The notes: generated by a model not told the origin, from the sequence alone. DNA of 14,916 nucleotides from Alphaproteobacteria bacterium (GCA_024280585.1 JAJRPW010000153.1:1-14916); one strand, 5' to 3'; shown: positions 1 to 8,118, counted from the first letter of the stretch. Numbers and translations: made by a program.

Positions 1-576
1 GGCAATAAAATTATCGTCAATAACAAAGCCCTTCCGCAAATAGACGAAACAAAATTATGGCTTTTTCATAAGCCGTCTGGCTCGATAACTTCTAACAAAG
101 ACCCGCAAGGACGCACAACCATCTTCGATATTTTACCATCGGATATGCCAAGGGTAGTTACAGTTGGCCGGCTTGATTATAACTCGGAAGGAATCCTTCT
201 TTTAACCAATGATGGCAAATTAGCAAGGCATTTAGAACTGCCGCAAACTGGCTGGATCAGACGCTATCGAGTTCGCGCATATGGAAAAATCGACGAGCAA
301 AAACTGCAACACCTAAAAAATGGTGCAACAATTGACCAAATACGCTATGCTAAAGCAGAAATAGAAATAGAGAAAAAGCAAGGTGGCAATAGCTGGTTAA
401 ATATCGCTCTAACTGAAGGGAAAAACCGGGAAATTCGGAAGATGCTGGCCTATGCAGGCTTAGAAGTTAATCGACTTATCAGAACTTCATATGGCCCGTT
501 TCAACTTGGATCTCTGCCTAAAGGACAAGTTAAACAAGTACTGCAAAAAACGCTTAAAGAGCAAACGGGGTTTTAA
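1..576 (+). CDS. rluB: 23S rRNA pseudouridine synthase, RluB/RsuA family (5' end outside window)
   Basis: Isomerises a uridine in rRNA to pseudouridine. The frame is open from base 1, so the first ATG at 145 is internal and the gene begins upstream; 191 residues are visible. The fragment starts near the end of the N-terminal S4 RNA-binding region (VNNKALPQ), then has LFHKPSGSITSNKDPQGR, the family's conserved entry into the catalytic domain. The catalytic motif GRLDYNSEGILLLTNDG carries the nucleophilic Asp at fragment residue 59 (bases 175-177), and EGKNREIRKML is the usual C-terminal basic motif. RluB (large subunit) is favoured over RsuA from the overall look and the rsmD neighbour, but specificity cannot be proven here. 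The stop codon lies one base before the rsmD start, so the two are co-transcribed. The family is certain; the exact target is inferred. Confidence 0.93.
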   Translation, partial: GNKIIVNNKALPQIDETKLWLFHKPSGSITSNKDPQGRTTIFDILPSDMPRVVTVGRLDYNSEGILLLTNDGKLARHLELPQTGWIRRYRVRAYGKIDEQKLQHLKNGATIDQIRYAKAEIEIEKKQGGNSWLNIALTEGKNREIRKMLAYAGLEVNRLIRTSYGPFQLGSLPKGQVKQVLQKTLKEQTGF

Positions 577-577
577 T

Positions 578-1144
578 ATGAAAGTTATTTCAGGAAAGTA
601 TCGCGGTAGAAGAATTGAAACAGTCAGCAGTAAAAAATTACGCCCAACAACAGGAATGGCGCGCGAGGCCTTGTTCAACATCCTTAGCCATGGCCAATTC
701 AACGACGGTGAAAATTCACTACTAGACGGCTGTAAAGTTCTCGATTTATATTGCGGATGCGGTGCTTTATCAATCGAAGCTTTGTCTCGCGGAGCGGAAG
801 CCGCTGTCTTAATCGACATTGACCAAGATCATCTTAATATCGCACGTAAAAATCTTATAACCCTTGGAGAAGAAGCAAATTGCTCCTTTATCCGCGGGGA
901 TTCTGCCTGCCCTCCTCCATCTAGATTCCCATGCAACCTTATTTTTATCGACCCTCCTTATGGCGAAGGATTGGTTAATAAATCGCTTAAAAATTTAATA
1001 TCCGGCAACTGGCTGGAAGAAGACGCAGTTATAGTTATTGAATCTGGCAAAAAAGAAAAACTTAAGCTTCCAGATGGATTTGAAGAGCTGGAAAATAGAA
1101 CTTATGGCAATAGTAGAATTCAGATAGTTAAATGGCTTTATTAA
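578..1144 (+). CDS. rsmD: 16S rRNA (guanine-N2)-methyltransferase RsmD
   Basis: SAM-dependent enzyme that methylates a guanine (G966 in E. coli numbering) of 16S rRNA in the small ribosomal subunit. At 188 residues it has normal family length. It opens with MKVISGKYRGRRIE, the usual RsmD N-terminus. The SAM-binding motif I is DLYCGCGALSIEALSRGA at residues 56-73, an acidic strand follows (LIDIDQDHL), and the catalytic DPPY is at residues 125-128. The frame stays open upstream to an ATG at 491 inside rluB, but family N-termini and a GGGG stretch at 567-570 support the ATG at 578, one base after the rluB stop. The pairing with rluB makes a two-gene rRNA-modification operon. A strong hairpin begins three bases after the stop. 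Confidence 0.95.
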   Translation: MKVISGKYRGRRIETVSSKKLRPTTGMAREALFNILSHGQFNDGENSLLDGCKVLDLYCGCGALSIEALSRGAEAAVLIDIDQDHLNIARKNLITLGEEANCSFIRGDSACPPPSRFPCNLIFIDPPYGEGLVNKSLKNLISGNWLEEDAVIVIESGKKEKLKLPDGFEELENRTYGNSRIQIVKWLY

Positions 1145-1146
1145 CA

Positions 1147-1186
1147 ATAGAAACCTCTGCAAGAATACTTTTGCAGAGGTTTCTAT
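1147..1186. terminator. Perfect 16-bp stem hairpin after rsmD, probable intrinsic terminator
   Basis: The arms at 1147-1162 and 1171-1186 are exactly complementary (ATAGAAACCTCTGCAA and its reverse complement), with an 8-base loop. The GC-rich core CCTCTGC/GCAGAGG is preceded by GAAA and followed by TTTCTAT, the A-tract/stem/T-tract layout of an intrinsic terminator that could work in both directions. The T-tract is short and interrupted. It separates rluB-rsmD from ftsQ, so ftsQ probably has its own promoter in the next 35 bases. Confidence 0.6.
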
Positions 1187-1220
1187 AGAATCATAAAATA
1201 CTATATGCTATGTTTTTCTC

Positions 1221-2069
1221 ATGGTGTTATTCAGAAAAAAGCGAGCTAGGCGATCCAAGAAAAAATCTACAATCTTTTTTGTAGCACAGTTCTTTTTTTA
1301 CGCGCTTTTTTTACTTACCAGATATGTAGTAACTGCTCCAACTATCCTGGCTGTTATTGCCCTGGTTTCATTTTCCTCATGGTTTTATTATTCAGGAGAG
1401 TATCACGAACTTGCCTCTGATATTGACGATTTTGAAAGTTCCATCTCGAAACAAGCCGGGCTAGTTTTAAAAGACATATTGCTTGAAGGACAGAAATATA
1501 CCTCCAAAGACGATATTTTAGGCGCAATTACCATACAAAATAATAATAGCGAATCGTTAACAATCGGTGAACCTTTGGGCAATATTGACCTGCAAAAAAC
1601 TAAGGAAAAACTTGAGGACTTAACCTGGGTAAAATATGCAGAAGTTGAAAGGCAATTACCATCTACTTTAAGCATCAGAATGATTGAAAAAATTCCAACT
1701 GCACTATGGCAGAATAATGGCGAAGTGAGTTTAATAGACAGCGACGGCGAAATTATTCATGATAAAAGCCTGGATAATTTTTCTGACTTAATAATTTTGG
1801 TAGGAAAAGATGTGCCGTCACATGCAGGCAGTTTGCTAAAAATGATTAAACGGGATAAAGACACAAAAAACATGGTTTCATCGGCTATTAGAGTCAGTAA
1901 ACGCAGATGGAATATAAGAATGCATAACGGCATAGAAGTTAAATTGCCTGAAAAAGATGCCGGCCAGGCTTGGGAATTCTTAACAGAAAATCATAAAGAA
2001 ACTAAAATTCTTGATAGCAATATTAGGAATATTGATTTAAGAATAGCCGACAAAATGTATGTGCAGTAA
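1221..2069 (+). CDS. ftsQ: Cell division protein FtsQ
   Basis: Inner-membrane division protein that links early (FtsA/FtsZ) and late (FtsL/B/W/I) components of the septal machinery. At 282 residues it starts with a very basic cytoplasmic tail (KKRARRSKKK, residues 6-15), followed by hydrophobic residues about 17-57. The POTRA domain covers about residues 79-157 (LKDILLEGQKYTSKDDIL, then LEDLTWVKYAEVERQLPSTLSIRMIEKIPTALW in overlapping pieces), a close match to alphaproteobacterial FtsQ. The FtsQ C-terminal domain follows, with RWNIRMHNGIEVKLP. The hydrophobic stretch looks like two segments split at Arg34, whereas FtsQ normally has one. The frame opens after a stop at 1194-1196, and the ATG at 1221 has no visible Shine-Dalgarno; GTG at 1224 is the only near alternative. 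ftsA begins 7 bases downstream. Confidence 0.93.
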   Translation: MVLFRKKRARRSKKKSTIFFVAQFFFYALFLLTRYVVTAPTILAVIALVSFSSWFYYSGEYHELASDIDDFESSISKQAGLVLKDILLEGQKYTSKDDILGAITIQNNNSESLTIGEPLGNIDLQKTKEKLEDLTWVKYAEVERQLPSTLSIRMIEKIPTALWQNNGEVSLIDSDGEIIHDKSLDNFSDLIILVGKDVPSHAGSLLKMIKRDKDTKNMVSSAIRVSKRRWNIRMHNGIEVKLPEKDAGQAWEFLTENHKETKILDSNIRNIDLRIADKMYVQ

Positions 2070-2076
2070 CTAAAAA

Positions 2077-3318
2077 ATGTCTAAACTTAATAATAATTAT
2101 ATAGCTACTGTGGATATAGGCAACGCCAAAGTTGTCTGTTTTATCGCTCGGATAGAGGCCAGCGGCAGCATTGAAATATTAGGTATTGGCCACCAGGTTG
2201 CCCAAGGATTCAAATCCGGAAATATAATAGATATAAAACTTGCGGAGAAGTCGATCAGCTCCGCCATAGCAGCTGCAGAAAAAATGGCACAAATTAATGT
2301 TGATTCAGTGACGGCAAATATTGCAGGTTCGCACCAAACATCCAATCTTATAAAAGCTGAATCTAATCTAATATCACAATCTGTTAGTGGTCGTGATATT
2401 AACCGTTTGATTATGCAGGCTTGCGAAAAATATAAAGACCGCGACCTGGAAGTGATTCACTGCGTTCCAATTGAATACTTCATCGACGGAACCGGTGGGA
2501 TAAAAAATCCAGTCGGTATGTATGGCCACAAATTACAAGCTGTTTTCCATGTGATCACCGCCTCTTCGACGGCAATCAATAATATTACAAATTGTCTGGC
2601 CAGTTGTCATCTTGATGTAGAAGACTTTATTTCTTCTGGATATGCGTCCGGCATGTCCTGTTTAAAAGAGGATGAGAGAAAGCTTGGTGTAACCCTGATT
2701 GATATTGGCAGTGGCAATATATCTATCGCCATTTTTAAAAACGATAATATAATTTATACCAGCACCATTGCCGTTGGCGGGTCGCACATAACAAATGATA
2801 TAGCCATGGGTCTTTCAACTAATATCGAAAGTGCTGAGCGTATAAAAAATCTGTATGGAAATATTTTTCTAAGCCCTAAAGATGAACGGGAAATGATTGA
2901 CATTCCTCAGCTTGGCGAGGATGGCAATGCCGAGATGGTTGCTATAGAAAGATCCTCGCTACCGCCGATAATATCTCCGCGCGTTGAAGAAATTTTTGAA
3001 ATGATTAACAACAAACTCGATTCTTCACCCTTTGCCAGAATGGGCGGAAATATAGTAATAACTGGCGGTTCCAGCCAATTATCTGGAATAAAAGAGTTAG
3101 CAGAACAGGTTTTTACAAAACAAGTACGGATTGGCCGGCCTGAATTTATTGAAGGGATGGCCGAGAGCACCAAAGGCCCGGCCTTTTCTACATGCGCCGG
3201 CATGCTGCAGTTAGTAGCAAAAAAATTGACGGACAATAATTTTACCTTTAGCATTCATCAGCAAAAACCTACTAACTCATTTAGTCGCGCACTTGCATGG
3301 GTTAAAGAAAATTTCTAG
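2077..3318 (+). CDS. ftsA: Cell division protein FtsA
   Basis: Actin-like ATPase that tethers FtsZ to the membrane and recruits later division proteins. The 413 residues match normal length. The phosphate-1 motif is VDIGNAKVVCF (residues 12-22), where Asn-Ala replaces the commoner Thr-Ser. The SHS2-type subdomain 1C follows (about residues 83-160), then the phosphate-2 motif LIDIGSGNISIAIF (207-220) and the adenosine motif NIVITGGSSQLSGI near 325-338. The last residues, SRALAWVKENF, form the expected amphipathic membrane-targeting helix after a flexible linker. The gene follows ftsQ by 7 bases with no clear Shine-Dalgarno. The next gene is an HPP-family protein, so ftsZ must lie elsewhere in the genome. 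Confidence 0.96.
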   Translation: MSKLNNNYIATVDIGNAKVVCFIARIEASGSIEILGIGHQVAQGFKSGNIIDIKLAEKSISSAIAAAEKMAQINVDSVTANIAGSHQTSNLIKAESNLISQSVSGRDINRLIMQACEKYKDRDLEVIHCVPIEYFIDGTGGIKNPVGMYGHKLQAVFHVITASSTAINNITNCLASCHLDVEDFISSGYASGMSCLKEDERKLGVTLIDIGSGNISIAIFKNDNIIYTSTIAVGGSHITNDIAMGLSTNIESAERIKNLYGNIFLSPKDEREMIDIPQLGEDGNAEMVAIERSSLPPIISPRVEEIFEMINNKLDSSPFARMGGNIVITGGSSQLSGIKELAEQVFTKQVRIGRPEFIEGMAESTKGPAFSTCAGMLQLVAKKLTDNNFTFSIHQQKPTNSFSRALAWVKENF

Positions 3319-3325
3319 GAACCGC

Positions 3326-3841
3326 ATGAAAAATACTAAAGAATTTCTGGCCAGCCTTGTAAAACGCCATCAAAAACCACTTTCGTTTTTTGGCTGCTTA
3401 AGGTCTGGTGTTAAGGCTTTTTTTACTATGACCCTGCTTTCCGCAATCAGTTATTTTTCTGAAACTCCTATGGTTGTTGCACCTTTCGCTGCAAGCTGTA
3501 TAACGATATATACCTCACCACATGAGGAATTCGCCCAGCCGATCAATGTTTTTGGCGGCTATTTGATAGCATCGCTGATTGGAATAATATTAGCTGCATT
3601 TTTGCCGCACCAATGGTGGACAATCGGCCTTATGCTAGCCCTTACAATTTCGATCATGGCTTATCTTCGCGTCACCCACCCTCCCGCTGGAGCCATTCCT
3701 TTGCTGATATACTTTTATTACAGCAATGGCGAAGGCTTCCTTTTCCTGCCAACCATGGCCGGTTGTGCATTCATCATAGTTGTAGCTGTTTTACTACACA
3801 GAATTTTTCCATCGGAGTTGAAATATCCACGGAAGGATTAA
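3326..3841 (+). CDS. HPP family integral membrane protein
   Basis: Small multi-pass membrane protein of the HPP family, named for its His-Pro-Pro motif, seen here at residues 118-120 in THPPAGAIPL. The other family block is also clear: VAPFAASCITIY...SPHEEFAQPINVFGGYLIAS (about residues 51-83). Hydrophobic segments near residues 29-45, 48-62, 77-93, 98-113, 121-133 and 140-158 make up four or more membrane spans in 171 residues. A plant plastid member has been linked to nitrite transport, but bacterial members are mostly uncharacterised, so no substrate is assigned. The chosen ATG at 3326 has AGGA at 3317-3320, which overlaps the ftsA stop; an in-frame ATG at 3293 would intrude into ftsA and is less likely. 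The 3' end overlaps the cobT stop on the other strand by 4 bases. Confidence 0.88.
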   Translation: MKNTKEFLASLVKRHQKPLSFFGCLRSGVKAFFTMTLLSAISYFSETPMVVAPFAASCITIYTSPHEEFAQPINVFGGYLIASLIGIILAAFLPHQWWTIGLMLALTISIMAYLRVTHPPAGAIPLLIYFYYSNGEGFLFLPTMAGCAFIIVVAVLLHRIFPSELKYPRKD

Positions 3842-5643
3842 GCCGCCGCATCGAGCAGCTCGCCCAGTTCTTTAAACATAGCATCTCCTAGCTCATCAAC
3901 GTCGCGGATGATCACAGCATTGTCATAATATCTGGTCACATCGTGGCCGATGCCGATTGCAATCATTTCAATATCATGATGTTTTTCTACCAGATGGATG
4001 ATATCCTTCAGATTATTATCCAGATAGGACGGCGAGTTTGAAGAAATGGTGCTATCATCGACCGGCGCACCGTCGGATATAACCATCAAAATGCGCCGTT
4101 TTTCCGGACGAAATGCCAGGCGGCTACAGGCCCAGCTGATCGCCTCACCATCAATATTCTCCTTCAAAATCCCTTCTTTCAGCATAATCCCAAGATTCTT
4201 GCGGGCGCCGCGCCAAGGCATATCCGCCGATTTGTAAATTATATGTCGCAGATCATTCAGCCGTCCTGGATTTTTTGGACTATTATCATTAATCCATTTT
4301 GCGCGCGATTTACCGCCCTTCCATTCAACTGTCGTAAACCCCAGAATCTCTACTTTTATCCCGCATGATTCCAAAGTCTTGGATAAAATCTCCGCGCTCA
4401 TCGCCGCAACCGTGATCGGTCGCCCGCGCATCGAGCCTGAATTATCCAGTAAAAGAGTGACAACGGTGTCATTATTATCGGTGATTTTTTCTGCTTTGTA
4501 ATACTCCAGATAGTTCGGATCAGCAATCAGCAACGCTAGTTTACTACTATCAATCACGCCCGATTCCAGACCAAATTGCCAGGTTCGTTTTTGCCTGGCT
4601 TGCAGCTTATGCAAAAACTGATTGGCATGTTTGCGCGTGACAGCTTTTAGCTTCGATAGCTTTAGATCAAGCTGTTTGCGCAGGTGAATCAGCTCTTCAA
4701 TATCGCATAATTCCTCAGCTTTTATTATCTGATCAAATTCATTGGTAAAAATTTTATATTCATGAAAATGCTCTGGTTTATACTCCCAGTTGCGGCGCAA
4801 AGCCGGCTCATCCGAGCTGGAATCACTCTGATCCTGCATAATTTGCCCGGCCTTTGCTTCTCCATTTTTATTTCCTTCAACCACTTCATATAATGATTTT
4901 TTTTGCTCTTCCGACTCTGGCTCCTCACTTGTTTCATCCTGCTGCTCCTTGCCAGACTGGCTTTCATCGGAATTATCGCCTTCTTCTCTTTGCTCATTTT
5001 CTCCTTCCAGCGATTCAAGATCTTTGATAATATCCTTAATAATTTTTGCAAAATTTTCCTGATTTTGGATATTTTCTTTTAGATTTTCTAAATAATCCGA
5101 GAGTTTTAATTTATAAGTATTGCCCCATTTTTCCATCATTTTTTCAGTAACTTTAGGAAGATTTTTACCGGTTAACTGCTTACGAATAATCAGCGCCAAA
5201 ACCTCATCCAAAGGCGCAGCTTTCAGCTTATTCAAACTATTATAACCGTTTTTTTGGAAATGTTCTGTGATTTTCGCATTGATATTTTTTGCGACACCTT
5301 TCATATTTATCGCGCCAAGGGACTCTATACGAGCATTTTCAGCAGCATTAAATAAATCAATTGCATCTTGATTTTGCGGCAGATATTTCTGGTGAATTTT
5401 GCTATTATGATAACGTAATTGCAATGCAGCACTATCGGCGCTCCCTCTTATCGCAGATATTTTTTTCTTTGATACCGCCGCTCGCGGTCTTGGAATTTTT
5501 AGATTATTTTCCTTTAGAATATTTACATCCTGGTCATCATCGGCAAAAATCACCTGCGAATTTTCTTCACCGGATATAGCCTTATACGCCGCCGATAAGG
5601 CCGATTCAAATTGCAAAAGTGAGTCTTTATCAGGTTTTTTCAT
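3838..5643 (-). CDS. cobT: CobT-like cobaltochelatase subunit (VWA domain)
   Basis: In aerobic cobalamin synthesis CobT pairs with the AAA+ ATPase CobS to power CobN-dependent cobalt insertion into hydrogenobyrinic acid a,c-diamide. The 601-residue product has the CobT architecture: an N-terminal domain (about 1-205, with LRYHNSKIHQKYLP), a Glu/Ser/Asp-rich linker (about 212-250), a middle region with WEYKPEHFHEYKIFTNEFD, and a C-terminal von Willebrand A domain with the metal-binding MIDAS motif DNSGSMRGRP (D400, S402, S404) and later ISDGAPVDD. No cobS, cobN or other cob gene is in the window, so the partner and even the metal are uncertain; an orphan CobST-like chaperone role is an alternative. 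It appears monocistronic. A perfect palindrome ends 9 bases before the start codon, and no strong Shine-Dalgarno is visible. Confidence 0.9.
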   Translation of the reverse strand: MKKPDKDSLLQFESALSAAYKAISGEENSQVIFADDDQDVNILKENNLKIPRPRAAVSKKKISAIRGSADSAALQLRYHNSKIHQKYLPQNQDAIDLFNAAENARIESLGAINMKGVAKNINAKITEHFQKNGYNSLNKLKAAPLDEVLALIIRKQLTGKNLPKVTEKMMEKWGNTYKLKLSDYLENLKENIQNQENFAKIIKDIIKDLESLEGENEQREEGDNSDESQSGKEQQDETSEEPESEEQKKSLYEVVEGNKNGEAKAGQIMQDQSDSSSDEPALRRNWEYKPEHFHEYKIFTNEFDQIIKAEELCDIEELIHLRKQLDLKLSKLKAVTRKHANQFLHKLQARQKRTWQFGLESGVIDSSKLALLIADPNYLEYYKAEKITDNNDTVVTLLLDNSGSMRGRPITVAAMSAEILSKTLESCGIKVEILGFTTVEWKGGKSRAKWINDNSPKNPGRLNDLRHIIYKSADMPWRGARKNLGIMLKEGILKENIDGEAISWACSRLAFRPEKRRILMVISDGAPVDDSTISSNSPSYLDNNLKDIIHLVEKHHDIEMIAIGIGHDVTRYYDNAVIIRDVDELGDAMFKELGELLDAAA

Positions 5644-5652
5644 ATGTTATAT

Positions 5653-5676
5653 CTAGAGTCTGTTAACAGACTCTAG
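5653..5676. promoter_or_regulatory. Perfect 24-bp palindrome upstream of cobT
   Basis: The half-site CTAGAGTCTGTT is followed directly by its exact reverse complement AACAGACTCTAG. It lies in the cobT/asd divergent gap, 9 bases before the cobT ATG and about 40 bases before the asd -10 box. As DNA it could be an operator for a dimeric regulator. As cobT leader RNA it would form a 10-bp stem with a TTAA loop right next to the start codon. No T-tract follows on either strand and no gene reads into it from upstream, so a terminator is unlikely. The function is unknown. Confidence 0.5.
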
Positions 5677-5715
5677 CATTCTCGTGCTTAAAGTATAGTA
5701 AATTATATTCTAATC

Positions 5716-5724
5716 TGTTATAAT
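5716..5724 (+). promoter_or_regulatory. Extended -10 promoter for asd
   Basis: TGTTATAAT is a full consensus TATAAT (5719-5724) preceded by the TGn of an extended -10 element. No good -35 box lies 16-18 bases upstream, which extended -10 promoters can do without. Transcription would begin near 5731, giving a leader of about 28 bases before the asd ATG. The same nonamer is found upstream of the M48 protease gene. Confidence 0.6.
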
Positions 5725-5758
5725 GCGCGTCCTTTAATTAAAATTTTGGTTTAATAGA

Positions 5759-6772
5759 ATGTCATATAAAATCGCAGTTGTTGGCGCTACCGGTAATGTA
5801 GGCCGTGAAATTTTGTCTATTTTAGACGAATACGACTTCCCCATTAGCGAAATTGTTGCTCTTGCATCAAAACGTTCAGAAGATAAAATTGTAAGCTTTG
5901 GCGAAACAAAAACCTTAAAAATTCAAGTGCTTGATGATTATGATTTTGCTGGAACTGACATTGCATTATTTTCTCCAGGTGGATCCGTATCCGCTATTCA
6001 TGCGCCGCGCGCAGCTGAATCTGGCTGTATTGTAATCGATAATACTTCACATTTTCGTATGGATGACGATGTCCCGCTTATCATTCCCGAAGTAAATCCT
6101 GACGCGATTGCTGATTACAAAAACCGCAATATCATTGCCAACCCCAACTGCTCAACCATCCAGATGCTAGTGGCGTTAAAACCTTTGCATGATGTCGCCA
6201 AAATCAAAAGGCTTGTGGTGTCGACTTATCAATCCGTTTCCGGTGCCGGAAAATTGGCGATGGATGAATTATTCAGGCAGACTAAAGGCATTTATGAAAA
6301 CAAAAAGCTTCCTCCACATGAATTTCCTCGCCAGATTGCCTTCAATGTGATTCCGCAAATAGATGATTTTCTGGATGATGGTTATACTAAAGAAGAGATG
6401 AAAATGGTCAATGAAACCAAAAAAATCCTTGATCCTTCGATTGAAATCACCGCAACTTGTGTGCGTGTTCCCGTTTTTAATTGCCATGCTGAATCAATAA
6501 ATATTGAGTTTGAAAACCCGATCTCAGTCGAAGACGCGCGTGATATTCTGCGTAATGCCGAGGGAGTTTCAGTGATGGATAACCCTGCCGACGGACAATA
6601 TGCAACTCCGGTTGAGTGTGCTCGTGAGGATACTACTTTTGTGTCCAGAATACGCAAAGACCCTACCATAAAAAACGGTCTGAATATTTGGGTGGTTTCA
6701 GATAATTTAAGGAAAGGCGCTGCGCTAAATGCGGTTCAGATAGCGCAAAGACTTATTTCAGAGTACATATAG
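5759..6772 (+). CDS. asd: Aspartate-semialdehyde dehydrogenase
   Basis: Reduces aspartyl phosphate to aspartate semialdehyde with NADPH, the branch point to diaminopimelate (peptidoglycan, lysine), threonine and methionine. The 337-residue product has the nucleotide-binding GATGNVGREIL (residues 9-19), the catalytic cysteine C131 in NPNCSTIQM, Q158 in STYQSVSGAGK, and the active-site histidine H243 in NCHAES. The ending SDNLRKGAALNAVQIAQRL is typical. Length and motifs match the Gram-negative-type enzyme. The start codon is supported by the N-terminal Rossmann strand and the upstream promoter; the Shine-Dalgarno is weak. The gene stands alone, divergent from cobT and convergent with the protease gene 5 bases downstream. 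Together with ftsQ and ftsA it suggests that the organism makes peptidoglycan. Confidence 0.97.
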   Translation: MSYKIAVVGATGNVGREILSILDEYDFPISEIVALASKRSEDKIVSFGETKTLKIQVLDDYDFAGTDIALFSPGGSVSAIHAPRAAESGCIVIDNTSHFRMDDDVPLIIPEVNPDAIADYKNRNIIANPNCSTIQMLVALKPLHDVAKIKRLVVSTYQSVSGAGKLAMDELFRQTKGIYENKKLPPHEFPRQIAFNVIPQIDDFLDDGYTKEEMKMVNETKKILDPSIEITATCVRVPVFNCHAESINIEFENPISVEDARDILRNAEGVSVMDNPADGQYATPVECAREDTTFVSRIRKDPTIKNGLNIWVVSDNLRKGAALNAVQIAQRLISEYI

Positions 6773-6777
6773 CAAGT

Positions 6778-8088
6778 TCAATGAGAGTCCGTACTATTTT
6801 TTACTAAAGCCTGAATATCCTGTAATCTTAAATCAGCCGGTGATCCTGGCTTTATATGAGGTTTTGCCAGTTCAGCGAATTTATTCACATCTTGTTTCTT
6901 TCTCAAACGCAAAGCCTCCTCCGCCAAAGCTATATTGGACATAGCCAAATCGCCGCTCCTTCCATAAGCAATCGCCAATTGCCGCCACGCGAAAACATTA
7001 TTTTTTTCGATAATTAAAGCCTGCTCTAAATTATTTATCGCAGATGGCAACAAACCTTCATCCTCAGCAGAAATTTGCGCCGTAGCCAGACTAATTTTTA
7101 TCAGTGCCGAATTTTTTATAAAATCATTAGCCTTATTATAATATTTAATCGACTCCTGAATCCGACCATTTTCAAAGAGTATCTGACCTTTTAACTCATT
7201 AAAAAACGGCTCATTTGGATAGTCAGTCAATAACAAATCTATCTCATGTAGAGATTTTTTTATATCCGGTACTTTATAATAAGCAATGGCTCTGGCATAA
7301 CGTGCAACGACACTATTATCAGACTTGGGAAATTTCTTTAATGTCACCTCATATTTATCTAAAAAAGCATTCAGCTTTACTGATGCCCGTTTAAAAAATA
7401 ATGCAGGAGTTTCTTTAGACGGGTTTTTTTGCAGATGCCTTTTTACATACGAAATACGCTTCCTGCTTAGAGGATGTGTTAAAGTATAAGGATTCAACTC
7501 ACCATATATAGTAATTTCGTTACTATACAAAACCTCCAATAATTCCAGTAGACCACTGGCTGATTGACCGGTTTTATCAAGATATGATAATGCGGCCTGA
7601 TCTGCCTGTTCTTCACTTGATCTTGTATGTTTTAGAAGCTGTCTTTGTGCGACGTGACCTGCACCGGATGCAATGGCAATTCCAGCTTGTGGCGACCCGG
7701 CGGCAGCTGCCGCCAACCCCAATACATAACCCAAAGTGGCCTTAATAGTCGTATCCTTGATATTTTTAGAGCCTTTCAACAGATGTCCGCCAGCAATATG
7801 CCCAGTCTCATGAGCAATAACGCCAGCCAAAACAGCAGAGTCATCGGACATACCAATCAGCCCGGTATTTAAGAAAACATTGCGCCCGCCTGCCACATAA
7901 GCATTAATGTCACTATCATTTATTATATAAATATTAATGCTTTCCGGTTGTAAGTCAGCAGCGCGAAAGATTGGATTAGCTATTTTTCTGATTACATGTT
8001 CAATCTCTGCATCACGTATAATCGAAGCTGCGCTTGCATTTGAAACCAGCAATATAGCGGTTAATATAAAGACGAGTATCTTTTGCAT
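6778..8088 (-). CDS. Exported M48-family zinc metalloprotease with TPR region (BepA-like)
   Basis: Periplasmic metalloprotease related to E. coli BepA/YfgC, which degrades stalled outer-membrane proteins and helps assemble LptD. The 436-residue product has a signal peptide (residues 1-20, ending SNASA). The zinc site HETGH is at residues 93-97, with the downstream Glu at about 160 in RSSEEQADQAAL and the THPLSRKR block (H205) that BepA-type enzymes also have. After residue about 225 come helical TPR-like repeats (ARAIAYYKVPDIKKSL, SAINNLEQALIIEKNN, AWRQLAIAYGRSGDLA). The start has AGGAAA at 8098-8103, 9 bases upstream, and an extended -10 promoter further up. All metal ligands are present. 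The BepA-like role follows from architecture; the exact substrates are inferred. Confidence 0.92.
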   Translation of the reverse strand: MQKILVFILTAILLVSNASAASIIRDAEIEHVIRKIANPIFRAADLQPESINIYIINDSDINAYVAGGRNVFLNTGLIGMSDDSAVLAGVIAHETGHIAGGHLLKGSKNIKDTTIKATLGYVLGLAAAAAGSPQAGIAIASGAGHVAQRQLLKHTRSSEEQADQAALSYLDKTGQSASGLLELLEVLYSNEITIYGELNPYTLTHPLSRKRISYVKRHLQKNPSKETPALFFKRASVKLNAFLDKYEVTLKKFPKSDNSVVARYARAIAYYKVPDIKKSLHEIDLLLTDYPNEPFFNELKGQILFENGRIQESIKYYNKANDFIKNSALIKISLATAQISAEDEGLLPSAINNLEQALIIEKNNVFAWRQLAIAYGRSGDLAMSNIALAEEALRLRKKQDVNKFAELAKPHIKPGSPADLRLQDIQALVKNSTDSH

Positions 8089-8097
8089 AAAATTATG

Positions 8098-8103
8098 TTT
8101 CCT
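8098..8103 (-). promoter_or_regulatory. Ribosome binding site of the M48 protease gene
   Basis: AGGAAA on the minus strand, 9 bases before the ATG at 8088. It is one of the clearer Shine-Dalgarno sequences in this window and fixes the start that gives the signal peptide. Confidence 0.55.
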
Positions 8104-8118
8104 AAATTACAAAGCTCC

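Noticed and set aside
145..147. ATG as the start of the pseudouridine synthase
   Set aside because: Conserved catalytic-domain sequence is encoded in frame before it, back to base 1.
5653..5676. Palindrome as an intrinsic terminator
   Set aside because: The flanking genes diverge, so no transcript ends here, and no T-tract follows on either strand.
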